64,000 bases of DNA. Origin: CBDHDJ01 sp965261645 (GTDB taxonomy: Bacteria > Pseudomonadota > Alphaproteobacteria > SHVV01). A program made the position numbers and the translations under genes. The notes under the pieces are model-generated. The model worked only from the letters and a program-made list of their open reading frames with translations. It ran no database searches and was not told where the DNA came from. How positions within the stretch are numbered: the stretch's first letter is position 1; every line of letters begins with the position of its first letter. This document shows positions 45,652-56,957 of this stretch, piece after piece. The stretch spans positions 1,493,049 through 1,557,048 of the forward strand of contig CBDHDJ010000003.1 in NCBI GenBank assembly GCA_965261645.1, in the 5' to 3' direction.

Positions 45652-46911
45652 CTATTGCACAGCATCCGCCTCGCCCCCGCACCCGTACATTAAAGACTCT
45701 ATCCTGTCCGCGATGCGCTGCGCGGGTTCGCGGAGTTGCCCGGCGGTCCAGTCGGCGGCATATCCCTCGGTGACGTCGTTGGATCGGGCATGGTTGACCA
45801 GCCTCTTGCTCAGGCTCCGCGGCAGCAACAGGTCGTGCTCGGCCACCGTGATGAAACAGTTGCGCATGCCGTGAAACCAGAACTTGGTGCCGCCGGCCTC
45901 GCTGATCGGCGGGTAGAGATGACTGAGATGCGGGATTCGGCCCGAACCGCTGGCGGGCGAGGGGAACACCCAATCGCGCCGCTGGCCCGACATCGTTTCC
46001 CGCGCCACCGACCGGCGTTCAAGGATCTCCGACAGTTGCCGGGTGACGGGCAGTTCCAGAGGCTCGCCAGTCTTGGTCTCCTCGACCCGGAAGACAAGCG
46101 CCGCCATGTCCACCCGCTCCCAGCGCAGGGCCAGCACCTCCTCGATGCGCATGCCCGTATAGAGCCCGAACCACAATGCGTCCCGGGCCGAGGCCATGCC
46201 GACCGCCGCCTCGATGCCTTTCTTCCAGCACGGCAGCACCTCGGTCGGGGTGGAGATCTTGCGCCGCTTCGGGCGATGATACCTGCCGCCGCCGGCAAGC
46301 CACAGATCAACCGGGTTGCGCAAACCCTCGAAATCGACACAGGGCCGGCGATAGATCGCGCGCAATAGGGAGACCACCCGGTTGGCCGCCGACCAGCCGA
46401 GATCGCCGGTGAGGCGGTTGAACAGGGCTTCCACATCCTGGCGGGTAATGGCATCGAGCGAACGCAACTGCCAGTCGCCAAGATGAGAGCCGAAATCTCC
46501 ACGGTACTTGGTATCGGTATTCGCCGACCGCTTGGGGTTGGACGCCATATAGTCCTCGAAGGCCTGCTTGAGCAGGGGTATGGCGCGGGCCTCGCTGCGT
46601 TCGAGCGCCGGATCGCCACCGCCGGCGACCTTGCCCAGTACCTGCTGAGCCAGGCGCCGCGCCTGCTCGGGCGACATCCTGCCAAAACGGCCAATGACGA
46701 CATTCCTATTGAGCGCCTTTCTGCCGCCCTCGCCGGTGCGGTAGTTGACGAAGAAGGACTTGACGCCGGAGGGCTGCACCCGAACGCCAAACCCAGTCAG
46801 TTTGTCATCCCAGGCAACCCAGGGTCTTTCCCTTGGTTTCATCGCCTCGATAGCGCGGCTGGTCAGGGACAGCTTGTTCAGCGCGACCCGCTTACCGGAG
46901 GAATTTGTCAT
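45652..46911 (-). CDS. tyrosine-type integrase, DUF4102/phage P4-like, copy 2
   Basis: 419 residues from ATG 46911 (MTNSSGKRVALNKLSLTSRA), aligned with the start of its neighbour. Catalytic residues are in YTGMRIEEVLALRWERVDM (Arg), WFHGMRNCFITVAEHDLLL (His, Arg) and DVTEGYAADW (Tyr). It lies 102 bp upstream of, and parallel to, copy 1. Two intact close paralogs in tandem suggest successive island insertions at one site. Confidence 0.92.
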   Translation of the reverse strand: MTNSSGKRVALNKLSLTSRAIEAMKPRERPWVAWDDKLTGFGVRVQPSGVKSFFVNYRTGEGGRKALNRNVVIGRFGRMSPEQARRLAQQVLGKVAGGGDPALERSEARAIPLLKQAFEDYMASNPKRSANTDTKYRGDFGSHLGDWQLRSLDAITRQDVEALFNRLTGDLGWSAANRVVSLLRAIYRRPCVDFEGLRNPVDLWLAGGGRYHRPKRRKISTPTEVLPCWKKGIEAAVGMASARDALWFGLYTGMRIEEVLALRWERVDMAALVFRVEETKTGEPLELPVTRQLSEILERRSVARETMSGQRRDWVFPSPASGSGRIPHLSHLYPPISEAGGTKFWFHGMRNCFITVAEHDLLLPRSLSKRLVNHARSNDVTEGYAADWTAGQLREPAQRIADRIESLMYGCGGEADAVQ

Positions 46912-47099
46912 CCCCCGATGATAATGCGAGCACAAAACTAGTCAACACTGAATATAACACCAAAATTCAAACCGGAGATGTCCCCTGACGTCCTATGGCG
47001 TCAGGCAGGATTTGTGTTTCCCGATAAAAGTTAGGGAATTAGCTACAATTGGCATCCCATGGCGGCCTCTGTCATCTCTTGTCGATCTTTATCATTAGA
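46912..47099. other. intergenic, integrase to lipoprotein
   Basis: Divergent promoter region with AT-rich sequence. It is likely to drive integrase copy 2 to the left and the lipoprotein to the right. Confidence 0.4.
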
Positions 47100-48842
47100 A
47101 TGAAGTACCACAAGAATAAATTTTTGACGACAGCTGCAGCTGTTGCGCTCATGCTTGTTGTGGGCGCGTGCAGTTCCAGTAGCGATGACGACGAGACGTT
47201 GTCGGCGGCACCGCCTCCGGCAGCACCAGGAGGAGATCCAGAAACGCCAGCACCAGATCCGGTGCTGACTGAGCTTGAGATGGCTCAGGCAGATGCAGCG
47301 GCAGCAGCAACCGCCGCAATGACGGCGTCAGGCGAAGCGGCGACTGCGGCCGAGGCAGCCATGGCTGCGGTGGTGAATCTCGCGACCACGCAGACCGGCG
47401 CAACGGCGGCCGGACTCGCGGATGAAGCCCAGACCGCCGCCGGCAAGGCGATGGCGGCTTACACGCATGCCAAGGCGGCCTCCGAAGCTGCTGCGGAAGC
47501 AGAAGTTGTAACGGCGGCAGTTGAAGCCCGGATCATGGCCGAAGAAGCCAGTGCGAACGCAGTGATGTACGCAATGACGGCCGCAGAGAAAGCTGGTGAG
47601 GCTCAGACTGCAGCCATGGCAGAGCTCATGATCGTCGGCACGGTCAAGACCGTTGGCGGCACGGATCTCGATGCCACGGCCGGGTCCACCGAGGTGACCG
47701 AAGACGGTGATACGGTAGTGACCGGGCTGATCAAGGACATGAACCCCGAGGCCGAGATGGTCGGCATGGTTACAGGGGTTCCGTTCAACCAGGACACCGA
47801 TAACAACGCCGCTAATGGCGATCAGACCCAAGCACACGTCCAAGCCGTACAGGCTCGCACGTTCGACATTGGCAAGGTGGTTGATTCGCCTGACGACATG
47901 GCCCGCCTGATGATCGTTACCCAATATGCCGGCTCGAAATCGGTGAAGGTCTATGCGACTAGCAGTGATGACGCTGTGACGGGTACCCTGGGTAGCGATG
48001 GCAGAATTACGGCCACCGACGACTTCATCTACACCCTGAAGTCTGTCGGGTCGTACTACCTCGCTGGCGAAAACGACGGCCTTGCTAGCGATGACTTGGT
48101 GCTTGCTGCGGCCAAGGGCGAGGATGTGTTCTCGTTCGTGAGTGATAACGGCACTCCCGAGAACGTCGATGACGACATGACTGGCCACGTGATCCTTGGT
48201 TCGACGACTGTGACTGGAGCCGTCACAACCGTCACCTATGAGCAGGTGGATATCACGGTCGACGGTCGCACGGTGGATAGTGTCCTTACGCAGATGGAGG
48301 TGACAGCCAAGATCCCCGATGCGGCGGACTACCAGCACATCCACTTCGGTGTGTGGGCGGCGCTCGGGGCACCTGCGAAGACCGGTGACCAGGAACTCAC
48401 CGGTCTCGGCATTGGCTTTGTCCAGAGCATAGGCGATGGGTTGTCCGGCACCGATATGCCGAACAACGGCGAGGCCATTTACAGTGGCAACTGGGCCGCT
48501 GCCGTACAGGCTGCCGATGAGGACGGCGACGGGGACATTTCGCTGGTGCACGGAGCTGCGGGTTTTGTGGCGAACCTCTCCAAGGCCACGATTAATGTGG
48601 ACCTGACCGGCTTGGCCACGCTTGAAGGTACCGTTGACACGAACAAGTTCTCCGGGACCACGGCAAAGGTAGGTGAAAACGCCCACCGCTTAACCGAGGA
48701 CGCCAAGTTCACAGGCTCGTTCAGCGGCGGGTTTTACGGAAAACAAGCGGCTGAAGCCGGTGGTATCTTCGACTTTACGTCGGAAGATGCGGAAGACGGT
48801 GCATTTCGCGGCACCTTTGGTGGTAAAAGGACGAATAATTAG
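47100..48842 (+). CDS. surface lipoprotein with Ala-rich stalk and TbpB-like barrel (Slam cargo), second locus
   Basis: 580 residues from ATG 47100. The signal MKYHKNKFLTTAAAVALMLV ends in lipobox VGAC (Cys24), then SSSSDDDETLS. An Ala-rich helical stalk follows (ADAAAAATAAMTASGEAATA; AAGKAMAAYTHAKAASEAA). The middle domain has IGKVVDSPDDMARLMIVTQY. The barrel reads HIHFGVWAALGAPAKTG, GTDMPNNGEAIYSGNW, FTGSFSGGFYGKQAAEAGGI and DGAFRGTFGG. It is a paralog of the 10341 protein. The barrel closely resembles the truncated one at 16311, as expected if the two loci are duplicates. It is followed by a terminator and then by its Slam gene. Confidence 0.87.
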   Translation: MKYHKNKFLTTAAAVALMLVVGACSSSSDDDETLSAAPPPAAPGGDPETPAPDPVLTELEMAQADAAAAATAAMTASGEAATAAEAAMAAVVNLATTQTGATAAGLADEAQTAAGKAMAAYTHAKAASEAAAEAEVVTAAVEARIMAEEASANAVMYAMTAAEKAGEAQTAAMAELMIVGTVKTVGGTDLDATAGSTEVTEDGDTVVTGLIKDMNPEAEMVGMVTGVPFNQDTDNNAANGDQTQAHVQAVQARTFDIGKVVDSPDDMARLMIVTQYAGSKSVKVYATSSDDAVTGTLGSDGRITATDDFIYTLKSVGSYYLAGENDGLASDDLVLAAAKGEDVFSFVSDNGTPENVDDDMTGHVILGSTTVTGAVTTVTYEQVDITVDGRTVDSVLTQMEVTAKIPDAADYQHIHFGVWAALGAPAKTGDQELTGLGIGFVQSIGDGLSGTDMPNNGEAIYSGNWAAAVQAADEDGDGDISLVHGAAGFVANLSKATINVDLTGLATLEGTVDTNKFSGTTAKVGENAHRLTEDAKFTGSFSGGFYGKQAAEAGGIFDFTSEDAEDGAFRGTFGGKRTNN

Positions 48843-48873
48843 GACTTGACCACCTGAAGTCCTGACAACATTC

Positions 48874-48910
48874 AGGCGCCCGATCCACAATGGGTCGGGC
48901 GCCTTTTTTT
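48874..48910 (+). terminator. rho-independent terminator after the lipoprotein
   Basis: A perfect 10-bp stem (48874-48883 with 48895-48904), an 11-base loop, then ttttttt. Confidence 0.9.
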
Positions 48911-49250
48911 GTCCGAATTCCATTTCGTCACCCCGTGTTCGATGATGGGCCAAGGTCCTTCCATACCGATCAGCGCATATCACACCTTACGCACTCCAGA
49001 GGGGCCAAGGGTATACAGTCGGAATGCGGGCTTCTGATCCATGTGCAAGGAGATGTGACCTTAGCCAAGTACCACTACGGCCTTCACACCTTCTCTGAAA
49101 AATGCTCGCATTACCGTCACTCGAGATTTGCAATAATATGAAATCGCAATTGCGCGTCTGCCCAACCAACCTGCCTTAAGCCAATGCATACGCCTGTCTT
49201 CATCGAGACCGATTTCCGCCTGTCAGCCCCTTAATCCAACGAAGGCACTC
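48911..49250. other. conserved leader region upstream of the second-locus Slam gene
   Basis: Closely similar to 16975-17313. It includes aaggagatgtg and a short frame TLAKYHYGLHTFSEKCSHYR. No complete gene is supported. It probably carries the Slam promoter. Confidence 0.4.
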
Positions 49251-50585
49251 ATGATCCGCTATTGGAATACACTGGCCCGAATACTGCTGGCACTGATGCT
49301 GACGGCCATAGTCATGCCCGCACTGGCGGTGGCGCAAGAGACACCGCGTTCTAAACTGTCCGCCGAAACCTTGATCGAGGCCGCCAGGGCGGCGCTGGCT
49401 AAAGGTGAACTGGAGGACGCGGAATTTCTGCTCAAGGGCGTCAAGCCGGGAGAGGGGAATATAGACGATTTGGATTTCCTCTACGGCTCGATCGCGATGG
49501 CGCAGGAGGATTGGCAAACGGCTATCGCCCGGTTCCGTGCCATGCTGATCCGTGATCCGACCCTGCCGCGGGTGCGGCTCGATCTCGCGCTCGCTTACTT
49601 CCGGGCCGGTGAGGACAGAAGCGCTGCATATCATTTCCGCCAGGCGCTCGGCGCCGAGGATTTGCCGCCTGTCGTGCGCGCCCGGACGCTGGCATTTCTC
49701 GATACGATCCGCCGCCGCAAGACCTGGTCGGTCAGCGCAGTAGTCGCACTCGCCCCCGACAGCAACATCAACGCCGCGACAAGTTCACGGGAGGTCAACC
49801 TGTTCGGCCTGCCGGCCCAACTCTCGGAAGACGCGCGGCAAACCAGCGGGCTGGGCCTGAACGCCCGTATCTCGGGGGGATACGAGGCGCGCATCTCACC
49901 GGATCTGAGGTTCCGCACCGGCGCCAGCTTGTCTACGCGAACCTACGAGAAGAGCAAGTTCAACGACCGGGCCCTGACCCTGCGGGCGGGACCGCGGTTT
50001 CTCTTCGAGAAGTTCGACCTGCGCCCGGAACTGACGGCGCGCGCACGGCGCCTCGGCGGTGAGATCTACAGCCGGGCTGCCGGCGTCGAGCTTTCGGGCA
50101 ACTGGCAAGCGGCGCCGGCCTGGCGGCTGAGCGCAGCGGTCGGAGGCGAGCGGATCTCCTACGAGACCTTCCTTGGCGAGGGTAACATGTACAGCGCCCA
50201 AGTGGGTCTAGCCCACGCACTCGGGCGCGCCACGTTGCTGCGGGCCGATGGTGTATTTCGCCGCGAGGCCGTGGAACGCGAGGCCTATTCGTGGCGCGAG
50301 TTCATCGTTGGGGTTTCAGCCACGCGGGAGCTTCCCAGGGGCTTCGTGGCGACCGTGGGATCAACCTACAGGTTGCGGCGTTACGATAGTCCGATCGCCG
50401 CCTTCGGCCCCGAGGCGCGGCAGGACCAGACACTGGCCGGGCGGGTGAAGATATCTAACCGCCATATCGAGCTGTTCGGGTTCATGCCCGAGCTCACATT
50501 CAAGCATGAACGCCGGAGCAGCAATATCAGCCTTTACGACTACAAGCGCAACCTGGTCGAAGTCGGGGTGGTCCGGACCTTCTAG
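49251..50585 (+). CDS. Slam-family outer-membrane translocon, second locus
   Basis: 444 residues, the same length as the 17314 protein and near-identical to it over most of the barrel. The signal ends ALAVAQ. TPR-like helices (LIEAARAALAKGELEDAEFL, FRAMLIRDPTLPRVRLDLAL) lead to ALAPDSNINAATSS, then a DUF560 barrel ending ISLYDYKRNLVEVGVVRTF. It is the presumed partner of the lipoprotein at 47100. It ends 74 bp before the convergent relaxase copy 2. Confidence 0.92.
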   Translation: MIRYWNTLARILLALMLTAIVMPALAVAQETPRSKLSAETLIEAARAALAKGELEDAEFLLKGVKPGEGNIDDLDFLYGSIAMAQEDWQTAIARFRAMLIRDPTLPRVRLDLALAYFRAGEDRSAAYHFRQALGAEDLPPVVRARTLAFLDTIRRRKTWSVSAVVALAPDSNINAATSSREVNLFGLPAQLSEDARQTSGLGLNARISGGYEARISPDLRFRTGASLSTRTYEKSKFNDRALTLRAGPRFLFEKFDLRPELTARARRLGGEIYSRAAGVELSGNWQAAPAWRLSAAVGGERISYETFLGEGNMYSAQVGLAHALGRATLLRADGVFRREAVEREAYSWREFIVGVSATRELPRGFVATVGSTYRLRRYDSPIAAFGPEARQDQTLAGRVKISNRHIELFGFMPELTFKHERRSSNISLYDYKRNLVEVGVVRTF

Positions 50586-50658
50586 CGGATCACTGAAGGG
50601 TGCCTGGTGTGAAGGTATGCAGGCCGTCCTTGCGCCAGCATCGCCGGCCGACACCGTG

Positions 50659-53600
50659 CTACATGCGCATGCCGAGGCTCTGATATCTCCCCTTTTGCTG
50701 CTGGCTTTCAGCCTTGCGCTCGGCGCGCTGTTGCCGCAACTCCCGGAGCTTCTCCGGATCGTCGAGCAAACGGGCGATGCGTTCCTCGCGCATCCGGATG
50801 TCCTCGCCCTCGCGTTGCCCTGCCAGGGTCACAGCTAAGTGCCGGTCGTCGCCATCAAGCATGCCACGGACCCGCGCGAGCGCTGAGTCGAGGCTTTCTT
50901 GCGTGTTCGCGATGTAATCGAGATGGATGCCGTATCTCTCCGGATTGTCCAAGAGTCCCTCGCAGCGGCCCACCGCAAAGTCGGTCACATTCCGCCATGT
51001 GTCATAGTCCTCATGATCGGGAACTGCCACGCCCCGCTCGGCCGCTGCGGCCACCAACGTCTCGCGGCGGTCCATCTGACCCGCCATGAGCTTGGGCCAG
51101 TTGTCGAAATACTTCCGATTTGACACTGCCTTGCCGAGCTGCTTGAGCACGGCGCTTATCTCCGATTCAACGCCGCGATCCAGGAGCATGTTCTGGGAGA
51201 AGCTGTCGAGCTCCTCGTGTAGACGGTTGAAGCCATCCGTGTAGATGACATGGACGCCCTCTTCCGCGGCGCGATCCACCTGGCGGTTCCAGTCCCGTTT
51301 CAGTACCTGCGAGCGCTCCAGGGCCTCCTGCGCGAAGGTCTCGGTCCGCCTCTGATCGTGGTAGTCCTGCCCGCCGACGAGATAGCCGATGGCGCGTCCG
51401 AGGCGGGAGAACGACACCCCCGCAGGCTCGGCGCCGGGAGATATGGCTCTCGCCCGGTCCGGCGCGGTGCCGTCATCCGATGCGAACCGGGGACCGACCC
51501 AGTGGCGGTTTTGCAGGCGCCGCAGCTCGCGCGCCTCCCGTTCGGCCAGTTCATTGTCATCAACCCGGATCACCTCGCGAAGCGCAGAGAGCGCCCTTGT
51601 CATGTGAGTCTTGGCCGTGACGAGCCTGTCAAGATGGGCGCTATAGGTTTCCTTACCGGAGAGTATGGCCTCGCCCGCCGCCATGAGGCGCTCTGCCTCC
51701 TGCCGCCACTCCGGGTAGGCCTTAATCCCGGTTAGCTCGGTTTCCTGATCCGCCGCAACGTCGTGGAGAGGGGCGCGGGCATCCATGTGCCGTTGCGCTT
51801 CGCCTGGATACTCCAGGATCTGTTTGCGGGTCGAGAGATAGTGCTGGTGGTTGTCAAGCACCTGGATCAAGGGCGCCCGTGATTTGGCCGGGATATCCGG
51901 GGTCTCCGCAATCGTTTGAACGCGCACGACGATGTCCATGTAGCCCTTGGCGTAGAACAATGGGACTCTGGCTTGCCGGGCGTCTTCGACGAGGCTGTTC
52001 CAGTCCCGCCGCAAAGCTTCGTAGGCGGGCATCCAGTCCGGCGTTGCAGGCCCCGGGTGTTCGACTTCCCCCCGTGTATCCGCGGCTTCGCTGCGCGGTT
52101 CCGGTTTGCTGCCTACGGCGGCATATTCCCCATCCTCCCGGATGACGCGGCGCAGCCGTGACAGCTCCCGTTCCACGTGCGCGTGACCGGTTTCCATATT
52201 GTCGAGATGGGCGCCATACGTATCGCCGTCGCCAAGGATGGTCTCGGCTGTCTCCATCAGGCGGTCCGCTTCCTGTCTCCACCCCATGTGATCCGATACC
52301 TGAACGATCCGAACGCCGAGACCATCGGCGACGCGCTGGAGGGAAGCATGCGTGTCCATGTGCCGTTCGGTGGCTGCAATGTAGTACTCAACGTACCGGC
52401 GCGCAGTGAGATCCCGTTGGTGATTTTCGAGCGCCTCGATCATGGGCGCCCGTGTCTCGGCCGGGATATCCACGTTCTCCGCCAACGCCTCGATGCGCGG
52501 GATGATGTCGGCGTACCCTTGGGCGTAGAATAGCGGCTCCCGGTCTGCCGGGTGCGCTCGATGAGCTGGTTCCAGTCCCGCTGCAATGCTTCGTAATGTG
52601 CATTCCAGTCTGGTTTCGCGGATTCACGATCGGTGAGGGGTGCCGCCGTATTGGGCGTCGTAATGGCAGTATCGGCGGGCTTCGTGTCCGGTCTGGGAGG
52701 ATCCTGGTCTGGCGGCGGCAAATCCTCCTGTGCGGCCACGGCAAGTGCCCAGGGGTAATCCTCGGCTTCGACCGGCGGGATGGTGTCGATGATCCGAGAC
52801 TCCGCTGCGCCACGATCGGTAGACGGCGCCCGGGTCGCGTCCCGCGTCACCGTATCGGCCCGCCTGGGCTTTTCGGTGCGGCCACCTTCCAGCACCAACT
52901 CCCCCTGCCGCAATTCGGGTTTCGGGTGTTGTGCCTCTTGTTCCGCCTCGCGCTTGATCCGATGCACGTGCCGCATTGTGGCCGCGCGCCGATGGCGTCG
53001 CGCCCGGGCATGGAGGTCCTGGAACTCGTCGAGGTCCTTGCGGGCGATGCCGCCGCATTGGGACAACAGCGAGCCAAAGTCATCCTGCCGGGCGCGGAAG
53101 ATCTCGACCTGCTTCAATAACGCCGCATGGCGGGTGAGGGTTTCCTGGAAAGCCCCGCCGAGTGCCACGGCATCGCCTTGCGAGCGGGTCCGTTCCCGAA
53201 GATCGTCGTACGCAGTCAGAACCTGCCTGCGGTCATTGGCAAAGGCAGCAACAGTCCGGGCGTGACGCCAGCCGAAGGCGGTGCGCCGGACATCCCGCGC
53301 AATGCGAACCAGCGCGTTGTCGTTCGCGGCTGCACGGATATCCCCCGCCTCGCCCCGGGCTTCGTCAGGGGATCGAACCCTGTCCTCCGCTACACCCTCC
53401 CGACGCTCTTCCCACACACCATCCGCCATGTAGTCGAGTGCTGCTTCCTTAGGCTGCGAGCGCGACCAGCGTTCGGCCAGATACGCCCGGATCTCGGTAT
53501 CCGTCACCGCCAATTCCTGGTCGTTGTCGGCCCTCCTGTCGGCGATGTCGAGGGCGAGCGGCGCCCGGTTGACGTAGATGTCGAGTCTTTCGCGATGGCG

Positions 53601-56252
53601 TGTCCCGGCGGGATAGATCGTCTCGCGCGAGGGCCTCGCATCGGCCAGCAGGAATGTCCGGTCCACGGTCAATCCCTGGGCCGAGGTGATGGTCATTGCA
53701 TAGCCGTGGTCGAGACGGATATTGCCGTACCAGTCGCGGATTTCGTCGTGGTGGAATCTGACCTCACGGCCATCCTCGGTGCGCGCCGATATCAGGACAC
53801 TCGGTGCCGTACCGGCCTCAGCTTTTTCAACCTTGAAGTCCTCTACCGTGACCACGGTGCCGTTGAACAACTGCTTCCCCCAGTGGGTTGCGCCGATGCG
53901 TAACCGGTCGCCGCGCGCGATCTCCAGCGGCGAGGCCGTCCGGTCGTCTTCCGTACCCCGGCTTACCATCACCGTCACTCGGTCCGCATCGGCCCGATCC
54001 GAATGGGTCCGATCCGTATCGGTCTGTTCTCGATCCGGGAGCGCGACGAACCGGCGCTCGCGCATCAGGTGCGACAACGCCCGTGCTTCAGCCCGCGTGC
54101 GCGCCAGCACCACACTGGATTTGCCGGGGTTCGCCCGCTGGGAGCGGTCCCAATCGTCGACCAGACCGGTCAATGTCTTTTCTTCGTCGTACCCGATATG
54201 GAACCGCCCACGCAGGTGGAGCGCTGCAATGGCCGATGCCGCATCGCCGTCGCGCAGCGCCTCGGAGGCAGAGACCTGCCACGGCGTAAATTCAAGTCTT
54301 CCCTTCATGTTCTCGTAGTAGGTAAGAATGCGGGTACGCCTCTCCTCTGCCATCGAATTCGCCAGCAGCCGTGCCGTCTCGGGTGTCTCGCCCTGGACAT
54401 GGGTCAGGATATCCTCCAGGTCCGCCTTCTGGCGCCGGATGCGGTCCACCCGGACACTGCCAACCGCATCACGGATCAACCTCAGCCCCGGTCCCGCCTC
54501 CACTGGTTGTTGTTGTTGGGTGTCGCCTGCGAAGACGATCTTCGCCCCATGGCGCTCGGAGAGTTGGAGAATGTGATGCGCCTGGCGGGTCGACAGCATG
54601 CCCGCTTCGTCGACGATGATGGTGGTATCCTTGTTAATCTCGATACCGCCCCGCGCGGCAAGACGCAGCAGCTTGTCGACGCAGAACGGCCGCGCATCGA
54701 CATCGTTGCCGAGCGCCACTGCCGTGCGCCAGGCCACGGCGGTGGCGATGATGTCGCTCCCATGTTCACGGTAGAGATCGGCGATAGGCCGCAGCGTTGT
54801 GGTCTTGCCAGAACCGTCCGCTCCTTCGATGATGGCGACCCGGCCACCGGATGAGGTGACCGACCGGATTGCCGCGATCTGTTCTTCGCTCAACGGATAA
54901 CCCGCCTTCAGTAGACCCGCCACCTTTGCCTCGATGGTCTGGGCGGGCAAAGAGTGACCCGTATCGGCGGCCATGCCTGCCGCCATATCCCTGACTTCTT
55001 GCTCCATCTGTAGGGTCTGTCGGGTCGAATATAGTCTCGTGTGCGCCATATCGGCCCGGCCCTCAGCCGACCTGAGCGGGCGGGTCAGGCGCACCACCTC
55101 CGGGCTCATAAGCACACGTTCTATGCTTGTCCCCACCGCCTCATGGTTCAATAACCCGGCGGTGGCATTGCCCACCCGCTCGACGATATCGGGCAGGCGG
55201 AAGACCGCCTCCTCCCGCGTAAGGCGCTCCGGCAGGTCTTCCAGCACCGACGTCAGCGCCCGGATCTGCTCTTGGGTAATCTCCTCCGCCTTGCCCAGAA
55301 GCGAGGCGATCAGTCCTTCGCGTTCGACATATCCCTCCGCCTCGCAACGCCAACGCGCGTGCCGAATCTCCGGGTCGTTGTCGGGCGACTTGCCGGCCCG
55401 CGTGATCTTGTTCGCTGCTGCTGCCCGCGGTGCGTTGCCCTCGACCGTAAAACCCATCTCCAGGGCCGCTTCAATAATCTGACCCCGGCGCTTCGACCAG
55501 TGCGCGATCAACGCCGCCGGTTCTTGGCCGGCGCCTCCAGCGGATGGGGCAAAGCCCGTGATACGGGTGAACTCATTGTCCTTGCCGTACTGCTCCATGC
55601 GTATGCCAAGCCGGTCCCGCAGGTTCCACGCCAAGGCATTGCGGTAGACCGCCCCCGCCGCCTTCATCCAGGCATAGACCGGGTGCTGGTGCAGCGCCCG
55701 GTACTTGCCGTCCCGGTGCGTTCGCGCGGCATTGAAGATCGTGCAATGGGTATGAAGCTGCGGGTCGTTCTCGCGGCTCGTGCCATGCTGGAAAATCGCC
55801 CCCATGATGTCAGCCGCCACGACCCTGGTTCCGTCTCGTTCCTGAAGCCGCGTCCAGGCGCAATACCACAACACCGTCTCTGCCAATGCGGTACGGGCTG
55901 CGTCATTGTGCGCGCGCTCGATCTGCGAACGCAGCTCAGCATCGGCAATAGCCCACAAGGCGGAGACGCTCTTGTCGGCGCTGAACGTCATGTCGAGACC
56001 GGGCGAGCGCTTCTCGCTTCCGGCATTGCGCGTCAGCCGCTCTCCACCGTCGGGGGCGAAGCCATGATACAGCCGGTGGAAGTCTCCGCCATCGACCCTG
56101 CCGCCGTCGGCAAGCCCGAACAGGCCGCAGGGGTTCCACCACACGCCATCCGGTTCCTCGCCCGCCGTGTAGTACTCGTTGGGGTGACGGAAGGAGCGCT
56201 GGCTCTCAAGGTAATAGGCTGCCGAGGCCATTTGGGCCAGCGTCGCTACCAT
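50659..56252 (-). pseudogene. MobF relaxase-helicase, copy 2, single-base frameshift
   Basis: The N-terminal 1230 or so residues are in one frame from ATG 56252, with intact tyrosines (AYYLESQ, NEYYTAGE), QLHTHCTIFN and Walker A GADGSGKT (copy 1 has GAAGSGKT). At 52539-52541 a run of C is one base shorter than in copy 1 (ctcccgg against ctccccgg). This breaks the first C-terminal repeat just after RTRQTG. The rest continues in another frame from about 52530 to the stop at 50659 with repeats 2 and 3 intact. Relaxase and helicase domains would still be made as a truncated protein. Confidence 0.9.
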
Positions 56253-56901
56253 ATCGACCGTATCCCGATAGTTCCCGCCGCCGGTTTCAACTCTCTAACC
56301 TCTTTCCTTAACCCTCATGCCAATATCGCGTTCACAGCCAGCCCAGAAGCGATAGCCTCCAGGATTATCCAATCGCCCCACGCCAGTTTACGGCAGAGGT
56401 GGCATTGCTTATTTCGCTATATAACCTTCTGTGAGAGGATATAGATTGTGAACGCAAAGAACAAGTCACGAACAATAGAAGAATAAGATTTGTACAAATG
56501 ACGGATTGGGCCTGGGTTGAAGTGTTGAACGTACGCGGGATTGATATCGGTGAGCGTAGCTTGCGAACATTCCTGAACAAGGTCGCTTCTGGGACCGGCA
56601 AACGTGGATCAACCGAAGAAGGCAGTGAGCCGTTCTGAGCTGAACGAATGCGTACCTTCTCTTGCAAAACGACGATGTGGCCTTCCAAGTATGGAGAGCC
56701 GTCGTTGGGTTGCGGATACGAACAAGGAAGTTGCAGGGGGGGGATGATGGCGTGGCACGTCAGTGCCCGCATATGGCGATGGTACGAAGCACCGTGCCAT
56801 GGATGTTCGGAGAACGAGGAGCCGTCGACGGGTGTTAGCTTGCACATCTGGCGGTGGCGCGAAGCGCCCCGCCATGGGCCGTTGCTCTAACCAACCGACA
56901 C
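56253..56901. other. region upstream of relaxase copy 2
   Basis: Partly conserved with 28325-28983. The ggcgc-gaa-gcgcc hairpin (near 56858-56870) is kept. The larger ccgccag/ctggcgg hairpin of copy 1 is degenerate. No gene supported. Confidence 0.35.
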
Positions 56902-56946
56902 AAAAGGGGGCCGGTCCCGCGCTGAGTGGTGGCGGGGACCGGCCCT
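56902..56946 (-). terminator. terminator of the DUF2493 copy 2 gene
   Basis: On the minus strand a 15-bp GC-rich stem (56946-56932 with 56919-56905) is followed by cctttt. Homologous to 28984-29029. Confidence 0.8.
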
Positions 56947-56957
56947 GAAAGGTGCCG

